In this document: piece after piece, positions 11,376-22,900 of the stretch | Layout: each line of letters begins with the position of its first letter | How positions within the stretch are numbered: the first letter of the stretch is position 1 | Source of the DNA: Beroe ovata | Taxonomy: Eukaryota; Ctenophora; Nuda; Beroida; Beroidae | Reading direction: 5' to 3' | Assembly (NCBI GenBank): GCA_946803715.1 | Contig: CAMPET010000204.1 | Coordinates: 90,358-127,694 of the forward strand | DNA length: 37,337 bases | Program-made: the position numbers and the translations under genes | The notes under the pieces: model-generated | What the model saw: the letters and a program-made list of their open reading frames with translations, nothing else | Databases searched by the model: none | What the model was told of the DNA's origin: nothing

Positions 11376-11717
11376 ATGTGCACACGTTGCGCGCCCCTGT
11401 TCTATACTCAGTGAACTGAAAAGTCGTAGAAAGGAGCCGCGCAGCGCGCGCGGAGTATTTTGGTCACGCAGCGCGGGAACACGCGCGCACGGCGAGAAAC
11501 AGTGGACAGATAACATCTTTGTCATTGCCGGATGCTATCTGTCCGCACGGCGCAAGAATGAAGAAACAGTGCAGACAGATATAAACATCCGGCAACCTTG
11601 TCAGATGTTATCTGACTGTTCCCGCGCTGCGTGACCCAAATACTCCGCGCGCGCTGCGCGTCTTTCTACGACTTTTCAGTTCACTGAGTAGAACAGGGGC
11701 GCGCAACGTGTGCACAT
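11376..11717. repeat. Long hairpin: about 100-bp inverted arms around an imperfect inner repeat
   Basis: The left arm (11376 to about 11485) and right arm (about 11615 to 11717) are reverse complements with a few indels. They share ATGTGCACACGTTGCGCGCC, TCAGTGAACTGAAAAGTCG, a GCGC-rich block and CACGCAGCGCGGG. The inner part also pairs: ACAGATAACATC with its complement, and GCCGGATG with CATCCGGC. The whole 342 bp could fold into one stem. It is consistent with a foldback MITE. Confidence 0.7.
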
Positions 11718-11730
11718 ATCTGACCTGCTT

Positions 11731-12012
11731 CTCGCGCCTTCATCGATGAAGGCGCGCGCGAGGAACAGAGGTCAGAATTGCAGATAAAATCTGACAATAA
11801 CATCCGGCAAAGGCGGACGCAGTACACAGTAGGTCAGTAGAACTTAAGAATAAGAAGTAGATTAAATACAAAAGTGAAAACAGAAAGTAATGACCATTGT
11901 TCATGTAAAATGTGTCAGATTTTGTCTGACCTCGCTTCCAAATCCACTTTCTCGCGCGCGTGCCTTCATCGATTTCGAAATCGAAGGCCGATGAAGGCGC
12001 GCGCGCGAGAAA
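11731..12012. repeat. Two foldbacks with CGCGCGCCTTCATCGATG arms
   Basis: The first palindrome (11731-11762) is centred on CATCGATG with CGCGCCTT arms. The second (11949-12012) has arms of about 23 nt reading TTCTCGCGCGCG...CCTTCATCG and an inner GATTTCGAAATC palindrome. The second looks like the first with an insertion at its centre. The AT-rich spacer between them contains no gene. Confidence 0.65.
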
Positions 12013-12060
12013 CAAAGGTCAGATGATTACAATAACATCTGATTCTGACAAATGTTGTGT

Positions 12061-12718
12061 CGCTATGAGTGTCAGTGACACTGTCACTTTATCAATAGCA
12101 ATACATATTACATACTAGTTGAAGTTCTAGTAGTAGTAGTAGTACTAGTAGTAGTAGTAGTAGTTAAAGTTTAAGTTTAAGGTTAATAAAAATAAAATAA
12201 TTAAGTTATCAAATAGCTATAGGGCATAGCGCAAATCGAAGTATAAATTTGAAACTGTTGATCAATGTTCAATGTTGTGCCAGACGAAATGAAATAAACT
12301 CAAATCTGGAACTTGCAGTAGCACGATCAACGCCCATGGGCGATTGCCTCGAAATTTATGAAATAATCCACCATGATAATTTGAGTTTATACAGCTGAAA
12401 TTATGAAGCTTTCAAATTCAATCTTGCTTAAAGCTGGACTTTGATTTACATTGTGATTCTCATTCATCGTGGGAAACTTCGCTCTGTGTCAATGTTTCCA
12501 ATATGAATATGAAATTGAAACAGACTTAACAACAATATAATGTAAATGTAGTGCGTATAAAAATCTATAGCTACTATGAATAATTATGTTGGGTAATTTG
12601 TAAAACTAAACGCAACACGGACGCGCGACATTTTTTGCTTCTGTACACAAATCCATTGTGTCATCAGAACGATACCTCAAGAGGAATTGAGACGAATACG
12701 ATGTCATTACCGTTAATT
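12061..12718. other. Downstream flank of LRP5/6, AT-rich, no gene
   Basis: Contains a TAG trinucleotide microsatellite at 12127-12164, interrupted once by TAC, then AT-rich sequence up to the LRP5/6 stop codon. No coding region or convincing polyadenylation signal for the - strand was recognised. Confidence 0.5.
12127..12164. repeat. TAG trinucleotide microsatellite
   Basis: About twelve TAG units on the + strand, interrupted once near the middle by TAC. Confidence 0.8.
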
Positions 12719-13902
12719 TCAGTCATCGTTGTCAGAAGTAATGGGCGTGGTCGGGAGTTTTGACTTAGGGGGAAGGGTGACAGAGTACTCTGATTGGAGG
12801 TTATCAGACAAACAGCCATGTTCATAGTCAGAAATACTGCGGAGGATTGAGTTAGACAATGGGGCTACTTTTTTAGTGTTGGATGGATTAAAATTCAACT
12901 TCGAGTCACAACTTCCTACCTGTTTACATGGTCATCCCAGATAATGTTCGTATTCACGTGGTAAGAAACCGGCGCACGTGACCTTGCCCCTGACGTCGCG
13001 CGTGATCTCCCTGACAACGCACGTGACTTGGACGAGAACGCACGTGACTTGGCAGATAGAGCACGTGACCGGTTAGAGGGTGCTAGGGAACGGGCGGATG
13101 ACGCGGGTCCTGAGGAATAACCACCACTGGCGACTGACGGGGGCGGTCCCTCAGCCACGCTGACATCTGTTGTGCTGTGAACTGGTGCGATGCCAAAACG
13201 CTCATATGGGTTCTGCCTGTGAATTACGGGAATTATGAGGTCCGATAAGTGGAATAGTCAAATGAAAGCGCGTGATATTGTGATACTCACGCATTGAGCG
13301 GTTTGAGAGAGGAATTAAGTGAGCTTGTCGTCAGTGTCTCGTAAGGGTCGACACTCTTGATACGGCGCTGTGATGTGTTCTCAGAACTACACACCGTGGT
13401 CTCAAGTTCCGAGTATGTGTTGGTGGTGACGCACACATTGGTCTCTACCTGTGGAAGGAGAACGAGTTGAAGCGACATTCAGTTTAATGGAAGATGGGAA
13501 GAGAGTATACTTAGGTGCTGGTAGGTGCAAACCATCTAAATCTACAATCTGGGATGATTGGAAAAAATCACAAATGATGATCGTTAATAAATCTATCCAA
13601 GATCCCCCTCACCGTTTTGTTGGAAGCTTGTGTCAGCTGTTTGTACGTCGACCGCATCCTGGGCAGTATCTTCAGCCTGTACAACAATCCGACCACCACT
13701 ACCGACATGAATAGGGTCCCGAATATGATGGTCAGGGTGGGGGTCACGTGACTCCCGTCCCCGCCGCCACCTGACCCCGGTATCCTCGTGTAGTTGCAGT
13801 TTCGCTCGTCCGATCGGTCGGAGCAGTCCATGACGTGGTCACACCATGTGGATGACGCGCGGCATTGCCCGTTATCACACTGCCGCTGACCCACGTCACA
13901 TT
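12719..13902 (-). CDS. LRP6: LRP5/6 exons 30-33: LDLa 6, membrane helix, cytoplasmic tail
   Basis: Exons 13613-13902, 13291-13448, 12920-13216 and 12719-12836, stop TGA at 12719-12721. LDLa 6 ends [10 protein letters not shown]; the helix ([17 protein letters not shown]) is followed by basic residues, placing the rest inside the cell. The tail is rich in Ser/Thr and contains DPYETL and NPYERF, which resemble but do not match NPxY. Exon 32 encodes heptapeptides containing SRA. The only PPPS occurrence is PPPSVAS, lacking the proline of the PPPSPxS motif; a TTPITS sequence lies near the end. The last acceptor (CCGCAG at 12837) was chosen because it alone keeps the frame to the stop. Confidence 0.88.
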
Positions 13903-16900
13903 CTGGGGGGAGGAGAGAGGGGTGAGGCGACTATAGACTACAGTGAGAGTGGTGAGGCGACTACAGACTACAGTGAGAGTGGTGAGGGGTGAGAGAAGCG
14001 TGGGGTGAGGGGTGAGTAGGCGTAACCAAGGGATTTAGTCTTGAGAGAGGGGGAAGAAGACACTGTTGAGTGAGGTTATTGCACTAAGATTTTTATAAAC
14101 AGTGTGAGTGTGAGGGAGAGAGAGAGGGAATGAACTGATACTAAAAATTTTAGTATTCATCTTTGGTGGCAATTCTCACACTGGATGGACCATTGGACCA
14201 CGCTAAGCGACACTATTATCTCTCTTGAGCTGCACAATTAGCACAAAAACAGACCCAGAGTCTATTTTGAACATCAAGACAATAGGGGGGGGGGGCGCTG
14301 ACCTACTGTTCAACGTGATTCCTTCGATCTGAACGTTTCTCACTGTCCTACTGCCGCCCCAATTCCTACTCAAGTATTTTGTACGTGGCCTAAAAGTGGC
14401 TGAGGTAATCGAGAGAAGAAACGTTCCAAAATCCCTTGCCAATTGAAGCAACTACCAATTGAAGCTCAACTGAATAATTCAAGCGACCCAGAATGGTCAT
14501 AGTCCTTAGCTCATTCCATACAAAATGCTACTCATTTCAGATAATCATAAATGCTAAGATGGTGCTTGCGGTTGTGTTAGTCGGAGCTATTCTCAGCGGC
14601 CTAGGTCAGTTTATTACGTTCATCACATGGGAATTTGTTAATTTGTCAATCCCAATCCCATTCAATTTGCATTAACTTGACATGCTTTAATCGATAAAGA
14701 AATTATCTTAATCACCTTCGTGACAATTATAACAATTAGTTTCCTCTCTCAATCTTCCCTCACTCTCATTTAATATAACAAGCCTCACAATATAACATCC
14801 CAACTTACTAAACATCCCCACTTATTAAACAAAACAACTCTCACATAAAACTCTGGCATAACAACCCTCAAATACCCCTCAGGGTCCCCCCAGGCGACCT
14901 CGCTCTACAACCCCGATACAAAATGTCGACTCCACCATCTCGGATGCTGGGCAGACAGCTACAACCCCCGTGCTATCAGCGGTTACTTCACGCAGGTCTG
15001 ACGTCTGTTCTTACTTTGCTACTTTTGACCAATGAGAGGAGAGTTTTTCGCATCCCAATATCCGCAAGGGAAGTATTATAGTCGGCGAGCATTCGGTCCT
15101 ATAAACAAACAAACAAACACATTTCCGGCAGGTAACCTCGATTGAACAGTGCTGGAATCGAGTAACCTCGCTGGGGTATCACGTGTTCGGTATTCAGTAC
15201 CACGAGACGGAGTGTTGGTCGTCGGCAAATGCCGAGAACACGTACATGCGGTACGGAACGAGCGAGAATTGTGTGTATGGGAGAGGGGGAGGATATGCTA
15301 ATGATGTCTACATGATAATGTGCTGGGCAGGTATTAATTGTACACTATACACTGTACATTGCGTGTTATGCTTTGCAGGTATACAATATACATTGTACAT
15401 TGTACGCACACGTGTATTTCTGTAGTTATGTGTGGTATAAGTGTCACGTGTACAAGTGTTTGTATATTTTGTGACAAAATGTACACACTTTGATGAGGTG
15501 AGAACTTCAGTTGCTATTTCTGTATTGACTCCCTCTTGTAGCGGGTGACTGTTCAATGTTCATATCTTACGTGTCCTCACTTATGTCAAATTGTCTATGT
15601 GGGCAGACGATTTGAAAATTTGTACAACAGCGATGTTAGAACTTATTCGAGCTATTTTGAGTTGTCAAATACATATTCTGTGTACAATTTTTCACATCAC
15701 GTAAAAAAACAACTAGAGCAGGCTGTAGCTAAGGACCATACAACTGATGTTAACCAACTCAAGGAACAATCATGGAGATTTCGCCACAAAGAGCATTCAT
15801 CTCGACGCTGATCCTAGCCCTCTTCCTCATCAATCTCTATTCGATCCTCGTTCTAACACAACGGAGACAAACTCTACTCCAACTCACCAACACTACCATG
15901 TTCAACAACACGCAGAGCAGTTTCGGCCCTCCTCCCAAAAACATACCAGAGAGCTACGAAATCGTCATAGCGATACCGAGTATAGCCGAGAGTACTGCTC
16001 AGAGGAATGCCATTCGTCGCACGTGGATGAATTTGACTCGGTGGCGCGCGTTGCTAGGGAAACACGATCGCCACGTGGTCAAAGTCATGTTCATCCTGGG
16101 GACACAGAATGAAAACATGAGCGCAGCGTTGAAGAATGAACTACGAATGAACAATGACATGTACGTGGTTCCTGATCTCATAGAACGACGCACAGTACTC
16201 AAATACAAGGTCATGTGGGCGTTACGTCACAGCGCTCGACTCTTCAACTACACGTACTTCGTGAAGACAGACCAGGACATTCTGGTAAATTTACCGCAAC
16301 TAATCGCAAGTTTACGGGAGTTACCGAGCGAGAAGCTGTACACAGGGTCGTGTAACATGCGGTATGGGGGGTTTAGGGGGTACCCTAAATGGAGGTATTG
16401 CTCAGGGGGTGGGTATGTCCTATCGCGAGATGTGGTTGAGAGAATTACCAGGTTACCACGTGAAGTGGAGGTGGTACCATTCAGACCGGAGGATGGTTAT
16501 CTAGGGTGGTTGGTGCACCAGGTGAACCAGCTACTCAACTATGAGGTGGTGCCTCGGAACTCGAGAGCTCTGCTTGTAGGGAAGTATAAGTGTGGACCTA
16601 TCGATCGGTGGTTCTATCATAACCTCAAAACTCCGGGTGAAATGGACAGGTTTTTCAAGAGGGTAAACTCCAATGATGTCATTCCTTGTGAAGCTCCATG
16701 ATAAACCCCATCAATCTACACCGACCGTTACGACAGATGAGAAAGTTTGCAGCAGAAGGAGGGAAGAAGTGATGACACGCGAAGAATGTCATGAAGTTCA
16801 TTGTGCCAGTTTGATCTGTGCCGTTAATTTGTATTTCTATAAATTGAGATGTTAAATGTTTATTGTTCTCACAATTGAAAACAACATTTTGAGTTTTTAT

Positions 16901-19900
16901 TCCTTGCCAGATATTCGAGATAGGATAGATTCAAAAATCGCAAGATGCAAATCGCGCTTCCTACTCACTGGGGCAATCGAGTTCGTCTTTACCATCGTGA
17001 AGGCACTGTATGATCCCATCACACTTCTCTGTGATATCGATACACTGCGAACCTCCGCAATCGAACTCCGTCACTGGATCACACGCTTCACAGTTCTGAG
17101 AAAAAGTCGGGGAATTAAACAACGGGCTTACTGCAAGAGGATACGACTAACATGGGCTGATTTCAAGTCCAAGATCAGTGTGCCCTTTTCGGCTTCTTCG
17201 AGAGGGGAGCAATGAAGATTTAGCTGAGCTTTGTTGCATAACGGTGAAGGGGGCGGGGTAGAAAATGAGAACTAAAGCTATTGAATACACAGAGAGAACT
17301 GGAGCTCCATTACCTGTTCATCCTCCTGCCCCTTACAGTCAGGATACTGGTCACATATCCACTCCCTCATTATACACGCGCCGTCACTCCCACACCGCCA
17401 TTCCAGCTCGCCACACTCCGCCTCCTGCTTCGGACACTTCCTTTCGTCGTCGCCGCCCTCACAGTCCGCCACGCCGTCACACTTCATTGAACGGGGGAGA
17501 CACACGCCCGAACCTATGGGGGGAGTTGATCTTGTTAGTGTCTCTTAGTCTATATTGGGATAGTGTCTTTTTGTGCGACAGTGTTTATAGTTATGGTGAG
17601 ACAATCGATGCAGAAGAATCGCACTGTGCAGCCTGTACACCGCCCCAATCGCCGGATACTGGGAGAAACCACCATTTCTCCATGCTCCCGCCTACCTCTG
17701 CAGATGTGCCCCGTTCTGTCACACTGGCTGCACTCCGCCGAGGACTCATCCTCTCCGTCAGGACAGTCGAGGTGGCCGTCGCACACCGCCACACTCGGTA
17801 CACACACGCCACCACACGAAAACTGGAACTCTTCACACCAGCCACACCCAACCTACGGTGCAGGGGGTAAGGAGTGTAAGATGGCGGCGTTTTTGAGTTT
17901 CTAGTTCAAGAGTAATGATTTGTCGCAATAGCTACCTCGTCTGAACTATCGAGACACTCTGGGTTGAAAGTACACACAAATTCCTCTGCTATACACTCTC
18001 CTGACCCACACCTGAACTCTCCACTCACACACTCACTGTCTTGTCTGAGAGAGAATGGTTGCTTAGCAACCCGGGATTGGTCACGGTTGCTATAAAAACT
18101 CACTAGAAACAGAGCTGAGGATGATCTCGGTTGCCCTTTATAGCTACTATAACAGAAATCTTGCACTCAGCTACCTGGTACATGTCTTGTTGTCTGGAAG
18201 GAGGGCCTGTTGAGCGGGGCACCCACACTTCACCCCATCCTTTTCCACGAAACAGAAGTGAGTACATCCTCCGTTATTCACATCACAATCCGAATATCCT
18301 GAAATTGGCATGGCATGTCAATATCATTGACATGTCATTGCGGAACCTTGGTCAAATCATGAAGGAACCTTTGTTATAGCTGATTAAAAATGAACCACAC
18401 ACTGATCTATGAAAGTATGAATGTTAAGATCAAACCTGTATCGAGCGGTGTGAACGCTGCAAAACTCGTGCTATTCCCAACATCAATCATGACAGTTTCC
18501 AACCGATCTACACTGATCATGACTCTCATATCCTCCCAAACCACGCCCTCGTCATTCTCATCAATCCTCAACCCATCCTCACTCCTCACTCCTCCATCCT
18601 CACCCGGTTCTCGCAACACAAACAAATTCTCCTCAATCCACACTATCTGTTTCGTGGGGAATGGAAGTTGTGAGGATGATATCTGTGCGTTCATTTCCTC
18701 ATATTGTATCTGATATAGCGTGGATCCTGTGTTCCAGTAGAGTGTCCGTGTTTCCATGGCAATGTCCATGCTGTCTGGACAGGAGGGCGTGGTCAGGAGG
18801 AGTGAGGATTGTGAACCGGACATTGTGGATTGGTAGAGTGAGCCTTGCCCTGATTCGTCACATTCCATCCAGAATAGGTGACTGAGAAGGGAGTTTAGTC
18901 TAAGCACATAATCCAATAACCACCAGGAATTGATGTCGAGGTTGCTATATTATGGTTGCTATAGCAACACATTTGGCAGTTATAGCAACACTAACCTCCG
19001 CTGGGGATCTAGTAGTAGGAACATGGGTGCGTATTGAGTTGTAGCAATGAGTTTATCAAACTCTCCACTTAGAGTGACACACTTCACACTCTTAGAGTCA
19101 GCCTCAGTCCAGTACACGTTACTTCCCAACCAGTCAACCTTAATATCCGTCGCTTGGTACGTGCTTTGGAATACTGTACGGTAGCCGGTACCGTTAATGT
19201 GGACAGTCTGAGGGAGAGAGAGGGAGTTTATGAAGGAGCAGGATTTATGAAGGAATTTCGTTAGCAAAGTATTCATACTGCAAGTAACCTCGATAGAACT
19301 TCGCTTGTTATCAAGCCAGTAGATAGACTGATGCTTGTAGTAGATTGCTATCTTCACAGCGTTGTGTAGACGTTGATGTGATAACCTAATCAACAGAAAA
19401 GAGGAATTATCATCAAGAATTAATAGTAATCACGCCTATTTCGAACATGAACTGTAGCTGCGCCTATTTCGAACATGAATTGTACTCGTAGCAATGGATA
19501 ATGAACGGTCGGAGAAGCGCACAGCGGGTCAATTATTTCAGTTGTCAGATGTCACCTCTCAGGAGAAGAGTCGACACCGAAGAGGTAGGGGTTGAGCATG
19601 ACACCAATCAGTTCCTGAGGTAGGGCGTAACACTGACCAGGTACACCTGTTTTGGATGAGACATACGTGTGGTAAATGCGAATTGATTCTCAAAAACTTG
19701 TTTATCATCAGGGTCACAAAAATTCACACACCATTCTCAACCAATGCGGAGTTTTCCTAACTTTCATTCTAAACAAATATCGGAAATGAAGCGATGATTG
19801 GATCGGGGTTACCTTGTTTGAGCGCCCTGCCGTCTGGGCACAAACACACGTGATTATCACGTGATACGGGGACACACACGTGCGAACATCCACCGTTACC

Positions 19901-22900
19901 AAGGGAACAGGAGTTACTACCACTCTGCTTCACTGACAAGGGTGGATAGAATATCAATATCAATGCGTCCGTTTAAGTATAGGTGGCAGGTTTGTACTCA
20001 ACTTCCGTTTATTTTGATTGAGAATTCAATAAGTTTTCTTGCAGAAGAGATCCACAATTTCAAAGCAGATCTCACGATAGAACTTAATCGTGAATTACGG
20101 AGCGCGAATTACGGAACGCGGATCTTCACTAACATCGATGCGAGAGGACAAGGTCCGTAACATGCGGTCCTGGGACGAGTCTCGTTACATCGAACGCGTT
20201 ACTCCCCTCTGCCACGAACACGCCGTTACGGTGCGAATCCAGCCAGTAAGTGTAACCGTACCTGAGAGTATGTGTAACCAGAATCGTTAGTGTTACTATT
20301 CCCAGGTCGCTTGGCAACCGCATTTTCACCATAACGAAAGCTGGGAAACGGAATGTTCAACCGGAAGACACTAACCAAACAGAAAGTGATATAGGGTAAC
20401 CCATGAAACTCGTTCCGACGATGATCTTCTGATCAGTTCCATCTCCAGACATAGAGATGACGATAGATCGTCTGGCATCCAGCCAAACAACCCGACCATT
20501 CTGGGGATGAATAATGAATTAGCACGCTAGAAACCCCCTCATTTCGCTCGATTCTGGCGAATGAAGTGCCAATAAACCGGCTAATGTCCTCAAAATGCTA
20601 ATGATCGTAATTCATGTCTTGAGTGTTATCATGTACCTGATAATCGATGGTGATATCAGTGGGCCAATATCCAGGTTTAGTAAGGAGTGTAGTGACGTCA
20701 CTACCGTCCATTGCCGCAGATCTGATCATGGGTACATCCCTTTCCCAGCCCACCCAATACATCTTCCTGAAGTAGGGACAAAGTAAGTGGTTTTGCACTG
20801 GAGTAAGAGGCTGGCAAGCCTTCCATTGCATCTACAGTTTTTGATTTTTAAGGTTATACTGAAGAAACCAGGAGTAAGGGCTGCTAGTAACTCAAGAACC
20901 ATTAGAAACTCGGTCAACCAAAATTTCACGTCAATCCGATGATCGGTTACTAAGTTAAGGGCCGCCATAACCCCTTATCGGTCCAAAATATGTCAGTTTG
21001 AGTGAGCATTTGAGGATAGCTTCGAAACGGATGGTCCAATTGACTTGAAACTTCTACCATAGCTCAAGGACCATTAGAAACTCGGACAACCAAAATTTCA
21101 CGTCAATCCGATAATCGGTTTCCAAGTTAAGGGCCGCCATAACCCTTTAACCGCCCAAAACATGTCAGTTTGAGTGAGCATTTGAGGATAGCTCCCAAAC
21201 GGATCGACCGATTGACTTGAAACTTCTACCATAGCTCAAGGACCATGAGAAACTCAGACAACCAAAATTTCACTTCAATCCGATGATCAGTTCCTGAGTT
21301 AGTGGCCGACATAACCCCTTATCGACCCAAAACATGTCAGTTTGAGTGAGCATTTGAGGATAGCTCCCAAACGGATCGACCGATTGACTTGAAACTTCTA
21401 CCATAGCTCAAGGACCATGAGAAACTCGGACAACCAAAATTTCACTTCAATCCGATGATCAGTTCCTGAGTTAGTGGCCGACATAACCCCTTATCGACCC
21501 AAAACATGTCAGTTTGAGTGAGCATTTGAGGATAGCTCCCAAACGGATCGACCGATTGACTTGAAACTTCTACCATAGCTCAAGGACCATGAGAAACTCA
21601 GACAACCAAAATTTCACTTCAATCCGATGATCAGTTCCTGAGTTAGTGGCCGACATAACCCCTTATCGACCCAAAACATGTCAGTTTGAGTGAGCATTTG
21701 AGGATAGCTCCCAAACGGATCGACCGATTGACTTGAAACTTCTACCATAGCTCAAGGACCATGAGAAACTCAGACAACCAAAATTTCACTTCAATCCGAT
21801 GATCAGTTCCTGAGTTAGTGGCCGACATAACCCCTTATCGACCCAAAACATGTCAGTTTGAGTGAGCATTTGAGGATAGCTCCCAAACGGATCCACCGAT
21901 TGACTTGAAACTTCTACCATAGCTCAAGGACCATGAGAAACTCGGACAACCAAAATTTCACTTCAATCCGATGATCGGTTCCTTAGTTAGTGGCCGCCAT
22001 AACCCCTTATCGAGCCGAAACATGTCAGTTTGAGTGAGCATTTGAGGATAGCTCCCAAACGGATCCACCGATTGACTTGATAGTTCTACCATAGCTCAAG
22101 GACCATTAGAAACTCACCAAAAACAACCAAAATATCACGTCAATCCGATAATCAGTTCCCAAGTTCAGGGCCGATATAGCCCCTTATCCTCCCAAAACAT
22201 GTCATTTTTGTGAGCATTTGAGGATAGCTCCCAAACGGATAGTCTAATTGTTACGTCACCGTGTCACCTAGGTCACTATAGTTGTCGGCAGGCCGTTACT
22301 ATAGTTAATAGTTGTTACACCGCAGAGATAAACGTCAGTTTAGTCTACCCTACGCAATAACTACATATCATATTCTCACCCATTAGGTGGGTCTACCACG
22401 AGGGATGTGGGATTGAGGGCGTGGCCCACCACTACCCTCCTGAATCCAGCATTCTCCAGGGATACAGCACTGATACAGTCACGTGACTTATCACTCCAGT
22501 AGATCACGTTAGAGATCCAATCAGCAGATATGTCCTGATATCAAGGTTAGATTAGAACAAAACCCTTGCTGTTTGGTCTTAAAGTGAAGGAATTCCATTT
22601 TAGAAGTTTTCAATGATGAAGTCTAAAGACAAACAGCTTTTCTAACTCACGGTAGGATCACTGATTCCATCCACGACCAGATCACTGTTATTTTCACCAG
22701 ACAAAACATCGGCATCTCCCCTCAAATATCTCTTCGAGATGGTCTTGAGATTGCCGTCAATCCACACCAAGCAGTTCTGATGAATAACGATATTAAAATT
22801 ATCCGGTGAAACTTTGTCACAGCAAATTTTCGATGTGAGTCCGATTTATATCACCTTATCGTAGAAGAAGTCCACAGCCACGATATTCGCCTGTGACTGA

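Larger units (their letters stand above)
11196..12060. mobile_element. Cluster of GC-rich inverted repeats (MITE-like)
   Basis: A compact set of related palindromic units with no coding capacity. The unit ACGTTGCGCGCCCC followed by GAAAAGTCGTA and a GCGCAGCGCG tract occurs three times: a diverged direct copy near 11199-11305, a copy near 11376-11485 and an inverted copy near 11615-11717. Further right are two foldback sequences and repeated CAGATAACATC / AACATCCGGCAA motifs. Dense terminal and internal inverted repeats without an open frame suggest non-autonomous DNA transposons, some nested. Boundaries and target-site duplications could not be fixed. Confidence 0.6.
13903..16968. other. LRP5/6 intron 29 (3.07 kb) carrying two + strand genes
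   Basis: Outside the two nested genes the intron holds a 30-bp direct duplication (GTGAGGCGACTAYAGACTAC core, about 13922-13981), purine-rich GGTGAGG runs to 14035, and an 11-G homopolymer at 14285-14295. No other gene recognised. Confidence 0.75.

Noticed and set aside
17265-17870. 201-codon + strand frame
   Set aside because: Antisense shadow of the LDLa exons 27 and 28 of LRP5/6; its proline/threonine richness is a by-product of cysteine-rich coding on the other strand.
20880-22245. CRISPR-like array
   Set aside because: Direct repeats of 172 bp without spacer/repeat alternation, in a eukaryotic intron; it is a satellite array.
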